In this document: positions 53,114 through 62,290 of the stretch, piece by piece
Position numbering within the stretch: the stretch's first letter is position 1
Layout: every line of letters starts with the position of its first letter
Source: Chryseobacterium sp. JJR-5R
GTDB taxonomy: Bacteria; Bacteroidota; Bacteroidia; Flavobacteriales; Weeksellaceae
Assembly (NCBI RefSeq): GCF_034047335.1
Contig: NZ_CP139137.1
Location: 3,100,001 to 3,164,000, forward strand
Reading direction: 5' to 3'
Length of the DNA stretch: 64,000 nucleotides
Notes under the pieces: generated by a model
What the model was told of the DNA's origin: nothing
Database searches by the model: none
The model's input: only the letters and a program-made list of their open reading frames with translations
Made by a program: the position numbers and the translations under genes

Positions 53114-53791
53114 TTAAACAATAAGTTTATACCCAATTCCTTTTAATGTCTGAATCGTATTGATCCCCAGTTTTTCCCTTAATCTTCTGATGTGCACATC
53201 AATGGTCCTTTCGCCAACAATAACATCATTGCCCCAGACTTTTTCCAGGATTTCTTCTCGTTTGAAGACTTTTTCGGTGTTTGATGCCAGTAAATAAAGA
53301 AGATCAAACTCTTTTTTCGGAAGGAGGAACTGCTGCCCGCTTTTGGAAACCCTGAAATTGTCTTTGTCTATAATAAGGTCACCGATTTCAATAAGTTTGG
53401 CATTGTCTGAGACCTGTGAGGTCAGCTGAAGCAAAGCATTCACTTTGGAAATCAGGATTTTCGGTTTGATCAGTTTAACGATATAGTCGTTGGCACCTGC
53501 CTGAAATCCCGCCAATTGCGAAAACTCTTCGCTTCTTGCCGAAAGAAATACAATTAATGTTTTCTGAAGCTCTTTGATCCTGCGAAGTTCCTGACAGGTT
53601 TCGATTCCATCTTTTTCCGGCATCATTACATCCAACAGGATCAGATCAGGAACAATTTCTTTTGCCTTGTCAATACCTTCGTTACCGTTGGTGGCTGTAT
53701 AGATATCATAGCCTTCCTTTTCCAGATTGTAAGACAGGATTTCTAAAATATCCAGTTCATCGTCAATCAGGAGGATTTTCTTTTGGTTCAT
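53114..53791 (-). CDS. PhoB-like OmpR-family response regulator
   Basis: 225 residues. The receiver domain (1-120) carries acidic pocket DDELD, phospho-acceptor Asp in PDLILLDVMMPEKDGIE, and Lys in NDYIVKLIKPK, where the usual Pro after Lys is Leu. The winged-helix domain (about 130-225) ends with GERTIDVHIRRLREKLG and TLKGIGYKLIV. Genes with this architecture control phosphate limitation. Its divergent neighbour is a TonB receptor with a PhoP-box-like repeat in the shared intergenic region. Confidence 0.9.
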   Translation of the reverse strand: MNQKKILLIDDELDILEILSYNLEKEGYDIYTATNGNEGIDKAKEIVPDLILLDVMMPEKDGIETCQELRRIKELQKTLIVFLSARSEEFSQLAGFQAGANDYIVKLIKPKILISKVNALLQLTSQVSDNAKLIEIGDLIIDKDNFRVSKSGQQFLLPKKEFDLLYLLASNTEKVFKREEILEKVWGNDVIVGERTIDVHIRRLREKLGINTIQTLKGIGYKLIV

Positions 53792-53853
53792 TTTTGATTT
53801 TTACGAGTCAAAGTTAATCATATTTTAATCATAGTGTAACAAAACGGACATCG

Positions 53854-53870
53854 TTCACATAAAGTTAACA
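53854..53870. promoter_or_regulatory. PhoP-box-like direct repeat between the response regulator and TonB receptor genes
   Basis: TTCACA at 53854-53859 and TTAACA at 53865-53870 are direct repeats 11 bases apart, matching the TT(A/T/C)ACA-N5-TTAACA consensus of Firmicutes PhoP boxes (one helical turn). It is 60 bases upstream of the response-regulator ATG and 113 bases upstream of the receptor ATG. Bacteroidota Pho boxes are not well defined, so this is a suggestion. Confidence 0.4.
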
Positions 53871-53982
53871 ATAATAATCTTTTCTTAATATTCAGTTAAG
53901 AAAAAATTAAATTTCGCTAAACCATTTACCCCGTTAATCTTTCATTCCTTTGCAGCGAAAGAATATAGTAAGAAGAAAAGAA

Positions 53983-56619
53983 ATGAATTTTAGAAAACTG
54001 AGTATCGCTGTTTTGTTTTTAACAACATCCGGAACTGTACTTTACGCTCAAGAAACCCAAAGCGACACCATCAAGAAAGAAAAGAGAATTGAAGGTGTCG
54101 TGATTCAGGGAAGCAGTAACAGGAAAACGGAAACTGCAGTTCTGGTAGAACAAAAGAAAGCCATCATTCAAAAACAGGCTGTAAGTGCTGAGGAAATTTC
54201 CAGAAAAGGGATTTCCAATGTTGAGCAGGGTCTTACGAAAGTAACCGGCATTACCACTGTGGAAGGAAGAGGGCTTTTTGTACGGGGTCTGGAAGAAAGA
54301 TACAACTATCTTTTAATCAACGGCCTCGGATCTCCCTCCAACAACCCGTTCCAGAAAATCATTGCTTTAAAGCAATTCCCGACAGACGTTGTGGGCAAGC
54401 TTAATATCTATAAAACATTCAACTCTAATCTTTACGGCGATTTTGCCGGTGCGACTTTCGATATCGAAACGCTGACTATTGACAAGGCTTTTTCCAAGAT
54501 TGAATTTGGCGTAGGTGTAAATACATTGAGTAATTTCAGAAAAGGATTTAAAGTTTCCGAAAATGCCGATGGATTTAAAGGCTATTCAGGATTGAATTCT
54601 GATGACAAGCAATTACCATCTTCCATTGAAAATTCAAGACCAAGCAACTACAGATTTTCCGCAAACGAATCTTTATCACAGTTTAAAGATACCTGGAATG
54701 TAGATGAAGTAAGGTCTTTGCCCAATACAAGCATTGGATTCACTACTGTTCAGAAAATTAAGGCTGGTGAAACCGGCACCTTAGGTATCTTATTTTCATT
54801 AAATCAGAGTTCAGAATATTCTTATAAGGAAGGAGCTAAAAATCAGTTCAAAGATTTTGGAGGTGTTATTAATCTTAATAATGATCTTCAGAGAAAACAA
54901 TATAATTACGAACTTGAATCTTCTGCTTTATTAGGTTTCGGGTATAAAAATAAGGGAACAGCCATTAATTTAAATGCTATGTTCCTGCAAAACGCAAATA
55001 ATATCATTGAAGATTACTACGGGTACAAGAACAACCAGGTACAAAACAGGGATATTGGATTCTTCCGTACTAACCAGCAGGATTTGTCGAGATTCCTTAA
55101 TATTCAGTTGACAGGTTCCCAGAAATTAGGAGAAAGACAGCAATTAAAAGCAGGGGGAAGTTATGTAATCAATAACTACAGCCAGCCGGACAGAAAAATT
55201 TTAGAAGGCAGCAGACAAGACCTGAATGGAAATATTTTACCTGATAATCAATTGCTGTTAGCTTATGGAGGTAATAATATTATCCGTCAGTATCTTGATG
55301 TAAATTCAAGATTTTACGGATCAGCATATGGTGAATATTCTGTTTTCTTGGGAGAGAAAGGTGATAAAAAAGAATACCCTATGCAATTATCAGTAGGTTA
55401 CAATGGATTTGCCGATCTTAGGAAAACATCTTACCGTTTCCTTTTTGGAAAACCTAATGGCACCGCAGGACAAAGTTTCTTAATTGACAAGAATTCTCCT
55501 CAGGAAAAATTTAACCAGGATTTAGCCAATAACTTATTCTTCTTTCAGGAAGAAACAGATCCGTCCCTTTTCTTCACCAGCATGTATCAGTTCGTAAATG
55601 CAGGATACATCAACTTCAACTATAAACCTTCTGAAAGTTGGGATATTTTACTTGGAGGCAGATATGAAAATGATATGACCTTAATCCGTTTTTCTGAGCA
55701 GGGTGCAGCCCAGAAAACAAATTTAGATAAAGAAAGAAATTTATTTTTACCGTCAATTTCCATTAAGAATGCGCTTAATAACAAGAATAACTTAAGGTTC
55801 TCTTTTAGCAAGACTGTTACACGTCCTGTCCTAATTGAAACGATGGAAATCACTTATATCAATCCGGATAACGAAAGTATTAAAGGTAACCCGAATATTC
55901 AGATCAGTGATAACTACAATTTGGATTTGAAATGGGAGTACTTTCCTACCAGTAAGGAAATGTTTGCTGTGAATTTATTCGCCAAAAGAATTAATAATGC
56001 TATAGAAAGGTCATTTGTTTCTTCAGGAGATGCTAACGGTGTAACAGTTACTTACTATAATGCCAAAAAAGCAGATTTAGCGGGCGTTGAATTAGAGGGT
56101 ATCATCAGTTTAGGACGCCTTTCTGAATCACTTGATAAATTTTCTCTTGGAGCCAATGCTACCTTCATGTATACAGATGTTGAAAGAAGTGAAGAACAGC
56201 TGCAACTGGAAAAACCTAATCCTGAATATTATAAAGGGGATTTACACAAGAGAGGTCTTCAGGGAGCATCTCCATACACCATCAATGCCGATTTGAAATA
56301 TGAAATGAAAACAAGAAATAATCTCAGCAGAACTTTTTCCTTGGTGTATAATGTTTCTGGATCAAAAATATATGCTGTAGGTACCTCAGGGTCTGATAAT
56401 TATTATGAAAAGCCTTTTAGTCAGTTAGATTTTATTTATCAGGAACAAATTACCAAAAACTGGAATGTAAAGGCAGGTGTTCAGAATATCCTAAACAACA
56501 GATACAAGATCTTACTGGGAGACAATAGCTATTATGATGTTCAGACAAACGGAAATGATATATACACAGACTACTTCAGAGGAATAAATTTCAATCTAAC
56601 AGTAGGATACACATTCTAA
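53983..56619 (+). CDS. TonB-dependent receptor, probably of the phosphate regulon
   Basis: 878 residues from ATG 53983; an upstream in-frame Met lies 33 bases earlier but the signal peptide MNFRKLSIAVLFLTTSGTVL begins here. The plug domain (about 45-200) has EGVVIQGSSNRKTETAVLVE and GISNVEQGLTKVTGITTVEG, GLFVRGLEERYNYLLINGL. The barrel fills the rest and ends in NFNLTVGYTF with a C-terminal Phe. It is divergent from the PhoB/PhoR-like pair and followed by two surface lipoproteins in the same direction, which could bind a substrate (as SusD-like or phosphate-ester binding proteins do). The ligand is unknown. Confidence 0.88.
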   Translation: MNFRKLSIAVLFLTTSGTVLYAQETQSDTIKKEKRIEGVVIQGSSNRKTETAVLVEQKKAIIQKQAVSAEEISRKGISNVEQGLTKVTGITTVEGRGLFVRGLEERYNYLLINGLGSPSNNPFQKIIALKQFPTDVVGKLNIYKTFNSNLYGDFAGATFDIETLTIDKAFSKIEFGVGVNTLSNFRKGFKVSENADGFKGYSGLNSDDKQLPSSIENSRPSNYRFSANESLSQFKDTWNVDEVRSLPNTSIGFTTVQKIKAGETGTLGILFSLNQSSEYSYKEGAKNQFKDFGGVINLNNDLQRKQYNYELESSALLGFGYKNKGTAINLNAMFLQNANNIIEDYYGYKNNQVQNRDIGFFRTNQQDLSRFLNIQLTGSQKLGERQQLKAGGSYVINNYSQPDRKILEGSRQDLNGNILPDNQLLLAYGGNNIIRQYLDVNSRFYGSAYGEYSVFLGEKGDKKEYPMQLSVGYNGFADLRKTSYRFLFGKPNGTAGQSFLIDKNSPQEKFNQDLANNLFFFQEETDPSLFFTSMYQFVNAGYINFNYKPSESWDILLGGRYENDMTLIRFSEQGAAQKTNLDKERNLFLPSISIKNALNNKNNLRFSFSKTVTRPVLIETMEITYINPDNESIKGNPNIQISDNYNLDLKWEYFPTSKEMFAVNLFAKRINNAIERSFVSSGDANGVTVTYYNAKKADLAGVELEGIISLGRLSESLDKFSLGANATFMYTDVERSEEQLQLEKPNPEYYKGDLHKRGLQGASPYTINADLKYEMKTRNNLSRTFSLVYNVSGSKIYAVGTSGSDNYYEKPFSQLDFIYQEQITKNWNVKAGVQNILNNRYKILLGDNSYYDVQTNGNDIYTDYFRGINFNLTVGYTF

Positions 56620-56653
56620 TTAATTCTTATAAAAATAAATAAATATCCATAAA

Positions 56654-57874
56654 ATGAAAAGAAGATTTTTACCATTAGTATCGTTAACTTTTGCGTTAAC
56701 ACTAGCCTTAAACTCATGTACTATTGAAGTTAATGACGGTTTAGGAGAAGGTACAGTAACTACGCCAGGTACTACGGAAAGCGTGTTAAGCGGAAGCGGA
56801 ACATTATCAGGAACTATTTCAAAAGACCTTTTGATTAAAAAAGGAAATTATATATTAAAAGGTATTGTAAAAATTACAGGCAATGCTACGCTTACTATTG
56901 AAGCTGGTGCCAATTTTACTGTTGATACTTCTACCAACAGCAGTTTAGTAATTTTGCAGGATGGGAAAATCAATGCAGTAGGTACAGCTTCAGAACCTAT
57001 TGTATTTACTACAACTACTAAAACGCCTGGAGACTGGGGTGGAATAACACTTTACGGATCAGCTCCGATTAAAGCGATCAACGGTACTTCAACAGCTCTT
57101 TCTGAAGATGGCAACAATGTATATTATGGTGGCAATGATGCAAACTCCAACTCCGGGACAATGAAATTTGTACGTGTAGAATATGCAGGTAAAAAAATCG
57201 GTGACGGTACTTCTGAAACCAATTCTATGACGTTTTATGCTGTAGGAGCAGGTACTACTCTAGAGAATTTAGTTTCTTATAAAGGTACAGATGACGGATA
57301 TGAATTCTTCGGTGGTACTGTAAGTGCTAAAAATATTATTTCTTACGGAAATTATGATGATTCTTTTGACTGGCAGGATGCATGGAGCGGACAAAACAAT
57401 ACCAACTGGTATGCATTCCAGACTGGCGTGGGTAACTTCGGGATGGAAATTGAATCCTCAAGTAATATTGATAATGTAGCTCCGAAAATTTCAAATATTA
57501 CATTAATCAGAAATGCTAATACCAACCCTGAAACAGCAAACTCTCCTGAGATTTCAGCAATTCAGTTCAAAAAACAGGGAACCGGTATTTTCTCAAATGT
57601 TTATATCAGCGGTTATAAAAACATCGGAACTCAAAAAGCATATGCTGTGCTTATCCAGGATGCAGCTACTGAAACCAGCCAGGTAAATACCAACAAAGTA
57701 AAAGTTGAGCCTCTTACCTATCTGAATTCTGATAATGCAGGAGTCTGGGGATATGCTTATACCCCGAACGGTGCAAAGACTTTCACAAATACGGCTACAG
57801 TGACCAAAGTAACTTTAACGCCGGGAGCATGGGCTACCGTAGACGGGGTTAACCTTTTGGCAGGATTACAATAG
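56654..57874 (+). CDS. Beta-helix-type surface lipoprotein 1
   Basis: 406 residues. Signal peptide MKRRFLPLVSLTFALTLALN with lipobox Cys about residue 22. After a Gly/Thr-rich linker (LGEGTVTTPGTTESVLSGSG) there are short repeats of beta turns (GNATLTIEAGANFTVDTS, TPGDWGGITLYGSAPIKAI, ENLVSYKGTDDGYEFFGGTV) as in right-handed parallel beta-helix proteins. It ends with TPGAWATVDGVNLLAGLQ. The gene starts 34 bases after the TonB receptor. Role: perhaps binding or hydrolysing a substrate for the receptor. No enzymatic motif is apparent. Confidence 0.72.
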   Translation: MKRRFLPLVSLTFALTLALNSCTIEVNDGLGEGTVTTPGTTESVLSGSGTLSGTISKDLLIKKGNYILKGIVKITGNATLTIEAGANFTVDTSTNSSLVILQDGKINAVGTASEPIVFTTTTKTPGDWGGITLYGSAPIKAINGTSTALSEDGNNVYYGGNDANSNSGTMKFVRVEYAGKKIGDGTSETNSMTFYAVGAGTTLENLVSYKGTDDGYEFFGGTVSAKNIISYGNYDDSFDWQDAWSGQNNTNWYAFQTGVGNFGMEIESSSNIDNVAPKISNITLIRNANTNPETANSPEISAIQFKKQGTGIFSNVYISGYKNIGTQKAYAVLIQDAATETSQVNTNKVKVEPLTYLNSDNAGVWGYAYTPNGAKTFTNTATVTKVTLTPGAWATVDGVNLLAGLQ

Positions 57875-57904
57875 TCAGTAATTAGTTTCTTCATATTAAA
57901 TTCA

Positions 57905-57938
57905 AAACAGCACCGGAAATTATTTTCCGGTGCTGTTT
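57905..57938 (+). terminator. Terminator between the two lipoprotein genes
   Basis: AAACAGCACCGGAAA pairs with TTTCCGGTGCTGTTT (15 bp, loop TTAT), 31 bases after the first lipoprotein stop. Confidence 0.8.
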
Positions 57939-58051
57939 GATTATAGAGAAAACATACCTTTTGGATTGGGGAATATAAAGAAAAGGTGTAATTTGGCTTT
58001 TTAAAATACATATGCCCGGAGCATTCCGCAAAAAATAAAATTAACCTTATT

Positions 58052-59215
58052 ATGAAGAAAAACTACATCCCATTAATAATATCACTAATGATGATCAGTA
58101 CATCAATTATTATACATTCCTGCAATGAAGAAGAGAACACCGCAACTATTGCTGTTGTAGGCATCGCACAGGATCCGGGAAACTTTAAGGGCGATGTAAC
58201 CAGCGGACAGATCGTAACACTGGATGCGACAAAAGTATACGTACTTAACGGAGCGGTCAGCGTAAAAGACGGCGGTAAGCTTATTATTCCCGCAGGTACA
58301 AGAATTGTTGCTACAGCAGGCTCATCTTCTTATATTCTGGTAGAACAGGGCGGACAAATATATGCCAACGGGACCACTTTATCTCCCGTATCATTTTCAT
58401 CTTCTGCAGCTACGCCGGGAAGCTGGGGCGGCCTTGTAATCTGCGGAAAAGCTCCGGTGAATACAGGAAGTACCAATTCTTCTGAAATCGGCAATTCAGC
58501 ATATGGAGGAACTTTAACGGCTGATAATTCAGGATCTTTGGCCTATGTAAGAATTGAAAATGCAGGCGCTGATTTTGCTACCGGTAAAAAATTCAACGGA
58601 TTTTCTTTATTTGGGGTGGGAAGTGATACAAAAATAGAAAATATTGCCGTGTTAAACGGTGCGGAAGACGGGATTGAGCTTTACGGGGGAACTGTAAATC
58701 TTTCCAATATCATTTCTATAGGAAATGAAGATGATGCATTCAGCTGGAAAGACGGCTGGACCGGAACCGCTTCCAATATGTACACAAAAAGAAAACCGGA
58801 CGGGAAGGGAAATACGGGAATCAAAGGGATCAATAATGTCACCAATGCTGATGCTTCACCAAGATCCAATCCCACGATTAAAAATGTAACGCTGTTGGGT
58901 AGCACTACAGGAGAATCCAACGCCATAAGACTGTATTCAGGAACCTATACCACCCTGGATAATATCATCATTTCCAACTGGAAAACAGGTATTAGTATAG
59001 AAAGTGATCCAACAGTAACCCGCTTCAACGGTAAAAAGAAGATTACCAATTCTTTCTTTGACACGAATGTGACGACAGAAGTTTCTTTAAAATCCACGGC
59101 AGGAACTAATGTAGCCATTATTGATACTACATTTACTGTGAAAAATGATGCCATAGGTGCCGGAAACGGTATGGCAAGTCCGGCGTGGGCGGTGGGATGG
59201 TCTGGTTTACAGTAA
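58052..59215 (+). CDS. Beta-helix-type surface lipoprotein 2 (paralogue of 1)
   Basis: 387 residues. Signal peptide MKKNYIPLIISLMMISTSII with lipobox Cys about residue 24 (HSCNEEEN). The body shares the same block order as the upstream gene: GDVTSGQIVTLDATKVYVL, a glycine-rich TPGSWGGLVICGKAPVNTG block, AEDGIELYGGTVNLSNIISI with NEDDAFSWKDGWTG (compare YDDSFDWQDAWSG), and the C-terminal WAVGWSGLQ. The pair arose by duplication. A terminator separates them, so the second may have its own promoter or rely on read-through. Function is unknown. Confidence 0.72.
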   Translation: MKKNYIPLIISLMMISTSIIIHSCNEEENTATIAVVGIAQDPGNFKGDVTSGQIVTLDATKVYVLNGAVSVKDGGKLIIPAGTRIVATAGSSSYILVEQGGQIYANGTTLSPVSFSSSAATPGSWGGLVICGKAPVNTGSTNSSEIGNSAYGGTLTADNSGSLAYVRIENAGADFATGKKFNGFSLFGVGSDTKIENIAVLNGAEDGIELYGGTVNLSNIISIGNEDDAFSWKDGWTGTASNMYTKRKPDGKGNTGIKGINNVTNADASPRSNPTIKNVTLLGSTTGESNAIRLYSGTYTTLDNIIISNWKTGISIESDPTVTRFNGKKKITNSFFDTNVTTEVSLKSTAGTNVAIIDTTFTVKNDAIGAGNGMASPAWAVGWSGLQ

Positions 59216-59235
59216 GAAGAATCCGCTTATGAAAT

Positions 59236-59270
59236 AAGGCCGTTTACAACTCGTGAAGACGGCCTTTTTT
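59236..59270 (+). terminator. Terminator after lipoprotein 2
   Basis: AAGGCCGT pairs with ACGGCCTT around a 15-base loop, then TTTT. Confidence 0.7.
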
Positions 59271-59429
59271 ATGAAATTTTTCTGTATATATACATGAGAA
59301 GGGTTTTCGTAGAAACGATTTTCATCCCACATTATTTAGTTATGACACATATCCGTTTATGATCATATAATGTCTATCAACATAGCAGAATTCCATGATA
59401 TTGCACATTAGAATTTATTATTTCAGTCA

Positions 59430-59714
59430 CTAGTCTAACCATTTCAAATGAGAAACTCGCTGTTCTGCATATTTTTCAGCTTCGTCTAAAGATAAAAAAG
59501 GTATTGAAATACTTCCTGAGACTATATTTCCATATTCATTATAGCTATAATCACCAAAATGAATAAAATATACCAATCCTGAATCATTCAGATAGGGGTC
59601 CCCTTCACTGTATCCTTCTTCAAAAAGTTCATCCCAATCCTGCTCAACTATAATTACTTTTTCTAAAGATCCATTTGAATAATCCCATGTTCCTTTTTTA
59701 ACAATTTTTTGCAT
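59430..59714 (-). CDS. Hypothetical acidic protein (94 aa)
   Basis: 94 residues, no signal peptide, many Asp, Glu, Tyr and Ser. The sequence KVIIVEQDWDELFEEGYSEG DPYLNDSG suggests a small beta domain, ending EKYAEQRVSHLKWLD. No family is recognised. It begins the accessory region at the right end. Confidence 0.5.
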   Translation of the reverse strand: MQKIVKKGTWDYSNGSLEKVIIVEQDWDELFEEGYSEGDPYLNDSGLVYFIHFGDYSYNEYGNIVSGSISIPFLSLDEAEKYAEQRVSHLKWLD

Positions 59715-59826
59715 AAGTAATTTATTTTAGGTAACTATACGTTAATTTACACAAACATAAAAAACAAAAGACCAACTACGACAGTTGGTCTTATTTATTA
59801 ATTAAAATAATTTAAAATTTCATGTT

Positions 59827-59973
59827 ATGAAAAAAGACATTACAAGTAAAGAAGCATTTGATAAAGACATCGAAGAAATTGTAAATCTCTTGAAAGGAAG
59901 ACCTTACAATGATGTTAAACTTTTACTCGAAATTGCATTACAAAGATTCGGTGGAGTTGCCACTTGTAAGTAA
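59827..59973 (+). CDS. Small hypothetical protein (48 aa), convergent overlap with next gene
   Basis: ATG to TAA, helical and charged: MKKDITSKEAFDKDIEEIVN, ending GGVATCK. The 3' end overlaps by 36 bases the convergent gene on the minus strand. No function is recognised. It may be an antitoxin-like or other accessory small protein, or chance. Confidence 0.35.
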   Translation: MKKDITSKEAFDKDIEEIVNLLKGRPYNDVKLLLEIALQRFGGVATCK

Positions 59974-60147
59974 GTTGTAAAACTCATCTATACCCATTGG
60001 AATATATAGTACATGTTCATCAGTTAAAGTTACAATAAGATAATCTATACCTTCTTTCGAGTGTTCATGAACTGATGAAACTGATGATGTATTAACAATG
60101 TGCTTCTTTCCTGATAATCCCTTTAGGAGAATGAATTTTGGTTCCAT
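59938..60147 (-). CDS. Small hypothetical protein (69 aa)
   Basis: 69 residues. It has the pattern FILLKGLSGKKHIVNTSSVS then YLIVTLTDEHVLYIPMGIDE, resembling a small beta-barrel (FlbD-like spacing of strands), without a motif that gives a function. It is convergent with the 48-residue ORF. Confidence 0.45.
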   Translation of the reverse strand: MEPKFILLKGLSGKKHIVNTSSVSSVHEHSKEGIDYLIVTLTDEHVLYIPMGIDEFYNLLTSGNSTESL

Positions 60148-60316
60148 AATTTTATGATTTTAGTTGGTCCAATATACATATAAATCCTTGATATTTTGTA
60201 TATTTGTAGAAATATTTATCGAAAAAAGGAAGCGTTAGCTTTTATTCTGTTAATCTGAAATCTGGAAAATTTCTTTAATACAATGCAGAATAAACAGTCA
60301 ACACTTGCACCATATG

Positions 60317-60392
60317 GTGTGGGGTTGTCTTGTTTATATTGTATTGGCAATCCAGAGCCACAGATTAATAAACAAGAGTTACAAACCCACAC
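60317..60392. ncRNA. Long imperfect hairpin, candidate structured element or leader
   Basis: GTGTGGG (60317-60323) pairs with CCCACAC (60386-60392) and CTTGTTTAT (60329-60337) with ATAAACAAG (60368-60376), with an asymmetric internal loop and a 30-base terminal loop. It lies 63 bases upstream of the secreted protein gene at 60455. It might be a 5' leader regulating that gene, a small RNA or a MITE-like element. Confidence 0.35.
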
Positions 60393-60454
60393 TTTCTTGT
60401 TTTATAATCAAAAATTTCTACATTGGGTTTGGGTAGGTTTACAAAATCTATCTT

Positions 60455-60820
60455 ATGAAAAAGGCTTTTTTATCAGTAACTTTTATGTGTATTTCTTTGT
60501 ACGGATACTCTCAGTACAGGCAGCCAATACAGTATCGTTCTCCGCAACAATTGGATATTTCTAATTTGGGAAACGCAATGACGACAAAACAAAACAGGTA
60601 TAATAATAATGTTGCGAGAATTCAAAACACCGTAAACAAAATTTCAGACTATTTAAGAAACTTGGAAATATCTGACGAAAGAAAGTCTATACTTTTCAGT
60701 TCGTTTGAGGAGAAGTGTTTAAAACAAATGCCCAATATTAGTTATAGTTCAGATTTACAAACTGATCAGCTAGTTAACTTTCTATACGATTGTGTAAATG
60801 CTCAATTGAAAAACAACTAG
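60455..60820 (+). CDS. Secreted small helical protein (121 aa)
   Basis: 121 residues. Signal peptide MKKAFLSVTFMCISLYGYSQ. The mature part has a Tyr/Arg/Gln segment (YRQPIQYRSPQQLDISNLGN) and helices (NRYNNNVARIQNTVNKISDY). It is two bases upstream of a second secreted gene, suggesting an operon. No family recognised. A longer frame starting 60283 overlaps it but shows no coding character. Confidence 0.65.
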   Translation: MKKAFLSVTFMCISLYGYSQYRQPIQYRSPQQLDISNLGNAMTTKQNRYNNNVARIQNTVNKISDYLRNLEISDERKSILFSSFEEKCLKQMPNISYSSDLQTDQLVNFLYDCVNAQLKNN

Positions 60821-60822
60821 AT

Positions 60823-61212
60823 ATGAAAAGCTTATTTGTAATTCTCCTACTTACCGTATCTGCAATCTGTTTCGGGCAAAAATCCCAGATGAAAACAGAG
60901 TATGCGAAATACAGACAGAACAAAGGCGGATATTGGACTGAGTGGAGCGGATTAAAGAAAACATCCGTTACAGTAACCATAAATGCAGATGAACAAAGAA
61001 TCATAGTACATTCAAGTCCGCAGGAAACATATAAAATTCTTGATTTCAAGCCAACACAATATATTGATGATAGTTTAGTACAAGATTACTATTGTGTTGA
61101 TTCAAGCGGAAAAAAATGTACAGTAACATTTGTAATTAGTAAAAATGAAAATGCTATAATCAATCTCAGATATAATAATTGGGAATATATTTATAGCGGG
61201 TCTTTGCTGTAA
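60823..61212 (+). CDS. Secreted hypothetical protein (129 aa)
   Basis: 129 residues from ATG 60823; an upstream Met overlaps the previous gene and is not signal-like. The signal peptide MKSLFVILLLTVSAICFGQ is clear. The mature domain is beta-rich (YWTEWSGLKKTSVTVTIN, TYKILDFKPTQYID, CTVTFVISKNEN). No family recognised. It is the second gene of the pair and is followed by a transposase gene 65 bases on. Confidence 0.6.
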   Translation: MKSLFVILLLTVSAICFGQKSQMKTEYAKYRQNKGGYWTEWSGLKKTSVTVTINADEQRIIVHSSPQETYKILDFKPTQYIDDSLVQDYYCVDSSGKKCTVTFVISKNENAIINLRYNNWEYIYSGSLL

Positions 61213-61239
61213 AAGCATTAATCAAAAAATCAATGCTTT

Positions 61240-61269
61240 TTGTTATCAGAAATAACCTTAATAACTTTG
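61240..61269 (+). promoter_or_regulatory. Promoter of the transposase gene
   Basis: TTG at 61240-61242, 19-base spacer, TAACTTTG at 61262-61269; the -7 box ends 7 bases before the ATG, so the mRNA would be almost leaderless. Confidence 0.55.
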
Positions 61270-61276
61270 TAGTAGT

Positions 61277-62290
61277 ATGATAAGCATAAATATAAAATCG
61301 GTTTTTGAACTTACTCAGATATTTGCAACAGAACAGGATTGCATTGAATATTATGAGGATTTGAGATGGAATGGTATTGTTGTAAGTCCTTTTGACCCTA
61401 CATCAACTATTTACAAATGCAAAAACAATCAATATAGATGTAAGAATACAGGAAAGTATTTCAATGTGAAGACAGGAACAATGTTTGAGAACTCGAAAGT
61501 CAGCCTTCGCAAATGGTTCTTAGCTATCTGGCTTATTACTTCACACAAAAAAGGAATAAGTTCTATACAGCTGGGAAAAGATATTGGAGTAAGGCAAGCA
61601 ACCGCATGGTTTATGCTTCAAAGAATTCGTGCCTGTTTCGGTATTGAAAATAGTAATGAACTTGATGGCATTGTCGAATGCGATGAAACGTTTATCGGCG
61701 GTAAAAACAAAAACCGCCACAAAGATAAAAAGGTTCCACACTCACAAGGACGTTCGTTCAAAGACAAAGTTCCTGTAATGGGAATGCTTCAACGCGGGGA
61801 AAGTCAAATTGTAGAAAGACCTCATAAAGTTATACCAAACAAAACAGTCAAAGAGAAAATTGTATATAAGACAAGTAAAATGAATGCTTACGTAGTAGAA
61901 AACACAAAAAGAAAAAGCATTCAGCCTTTGATATATAAGTATGTAGAAAAAGATACAAAATTAATGACTGATGAATGGTGGGCTTATAAAGGTTTGAATA
62001 AAGATTACGATCATAAGAACATAGATCATTCTAAAAAAGAGTATGTAAGTTTGCAGGATAATTCTATACATACAAACAATATCGAAGGAAGTTGGAATAT
62101 ACTGAAAAGAAGCGTTTCAGGAATGTATAATCATGTTTCAAAAAAGCACCTTCAAAAATATGTTGATGAATTTGTATATAGATTTAATCTGAGGAAGGTC
62201 ACAGACCAAGAAAAATTCAGATATTTGTTAGTAAATTCAAATGTCAGAACAACGTATCAAGAATTAACAGCAGAACCAAATGTTAGATAA
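61277..62290 (+). CDS. IS1595-family-like transposase (337 aa)
   Basis: 337 residues. The N-terminus has a zinc-ribbon-like segment (YKCKNNQYRCKNTGKYF, about 50-66) and a helix-turn-helix (GISSIQLGKDIGVRQATAWF). The catalytic core has DDE-type acidic residues: first Asp in IVECDETFIGGKNKNRH, second in LMTDEWWAYKGL and a Glu/Asn in HTNNIEGSWNILKRSV. This layout is IS1595 (ISXO2-like). I could not identify terminal inverted repeats in the flanks, so it may be a single-gene remnant. Its end overlaps the following small gene by 11 bases. Confidence 0.85.
   Translation: MISINIKSVFELTQIFATEQDCIEYYEDLRWNGIVVSPFDPTSTIYKCKNNQYRCKNTGKYFNVKTGTMFENSKVSLRKWFLAIWLITSHKKGISSIQLGKDIGVRQATAWFMLQRIRACFGIENSNELDGIVECDETFIGGKNKNRHKDKKVPHSQGRSFKDKVPVMGMLQRGESQIVERPHKVIPNKTVKEKIVYKTSKMNAYVVENTKRKSIQPLIYKYVEKDTKLMTDEWWAYKGLNKDYDHKNIDHSKKEYVSLQDNSIHTNNIEGSWNILKRSVSGMYNHVSKKHLQKYVDEFVYRFNLRKVTDQEKFRYLLVNSNVRTTYQELTAEPNVR

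Noticed and set aside
60283..60564. 93-codon frame over the hairpin
   Set aside because: Overlaps the better-supported secreted gene at 60455; no signal peptide, no known motif; most of it covers the hairpin.
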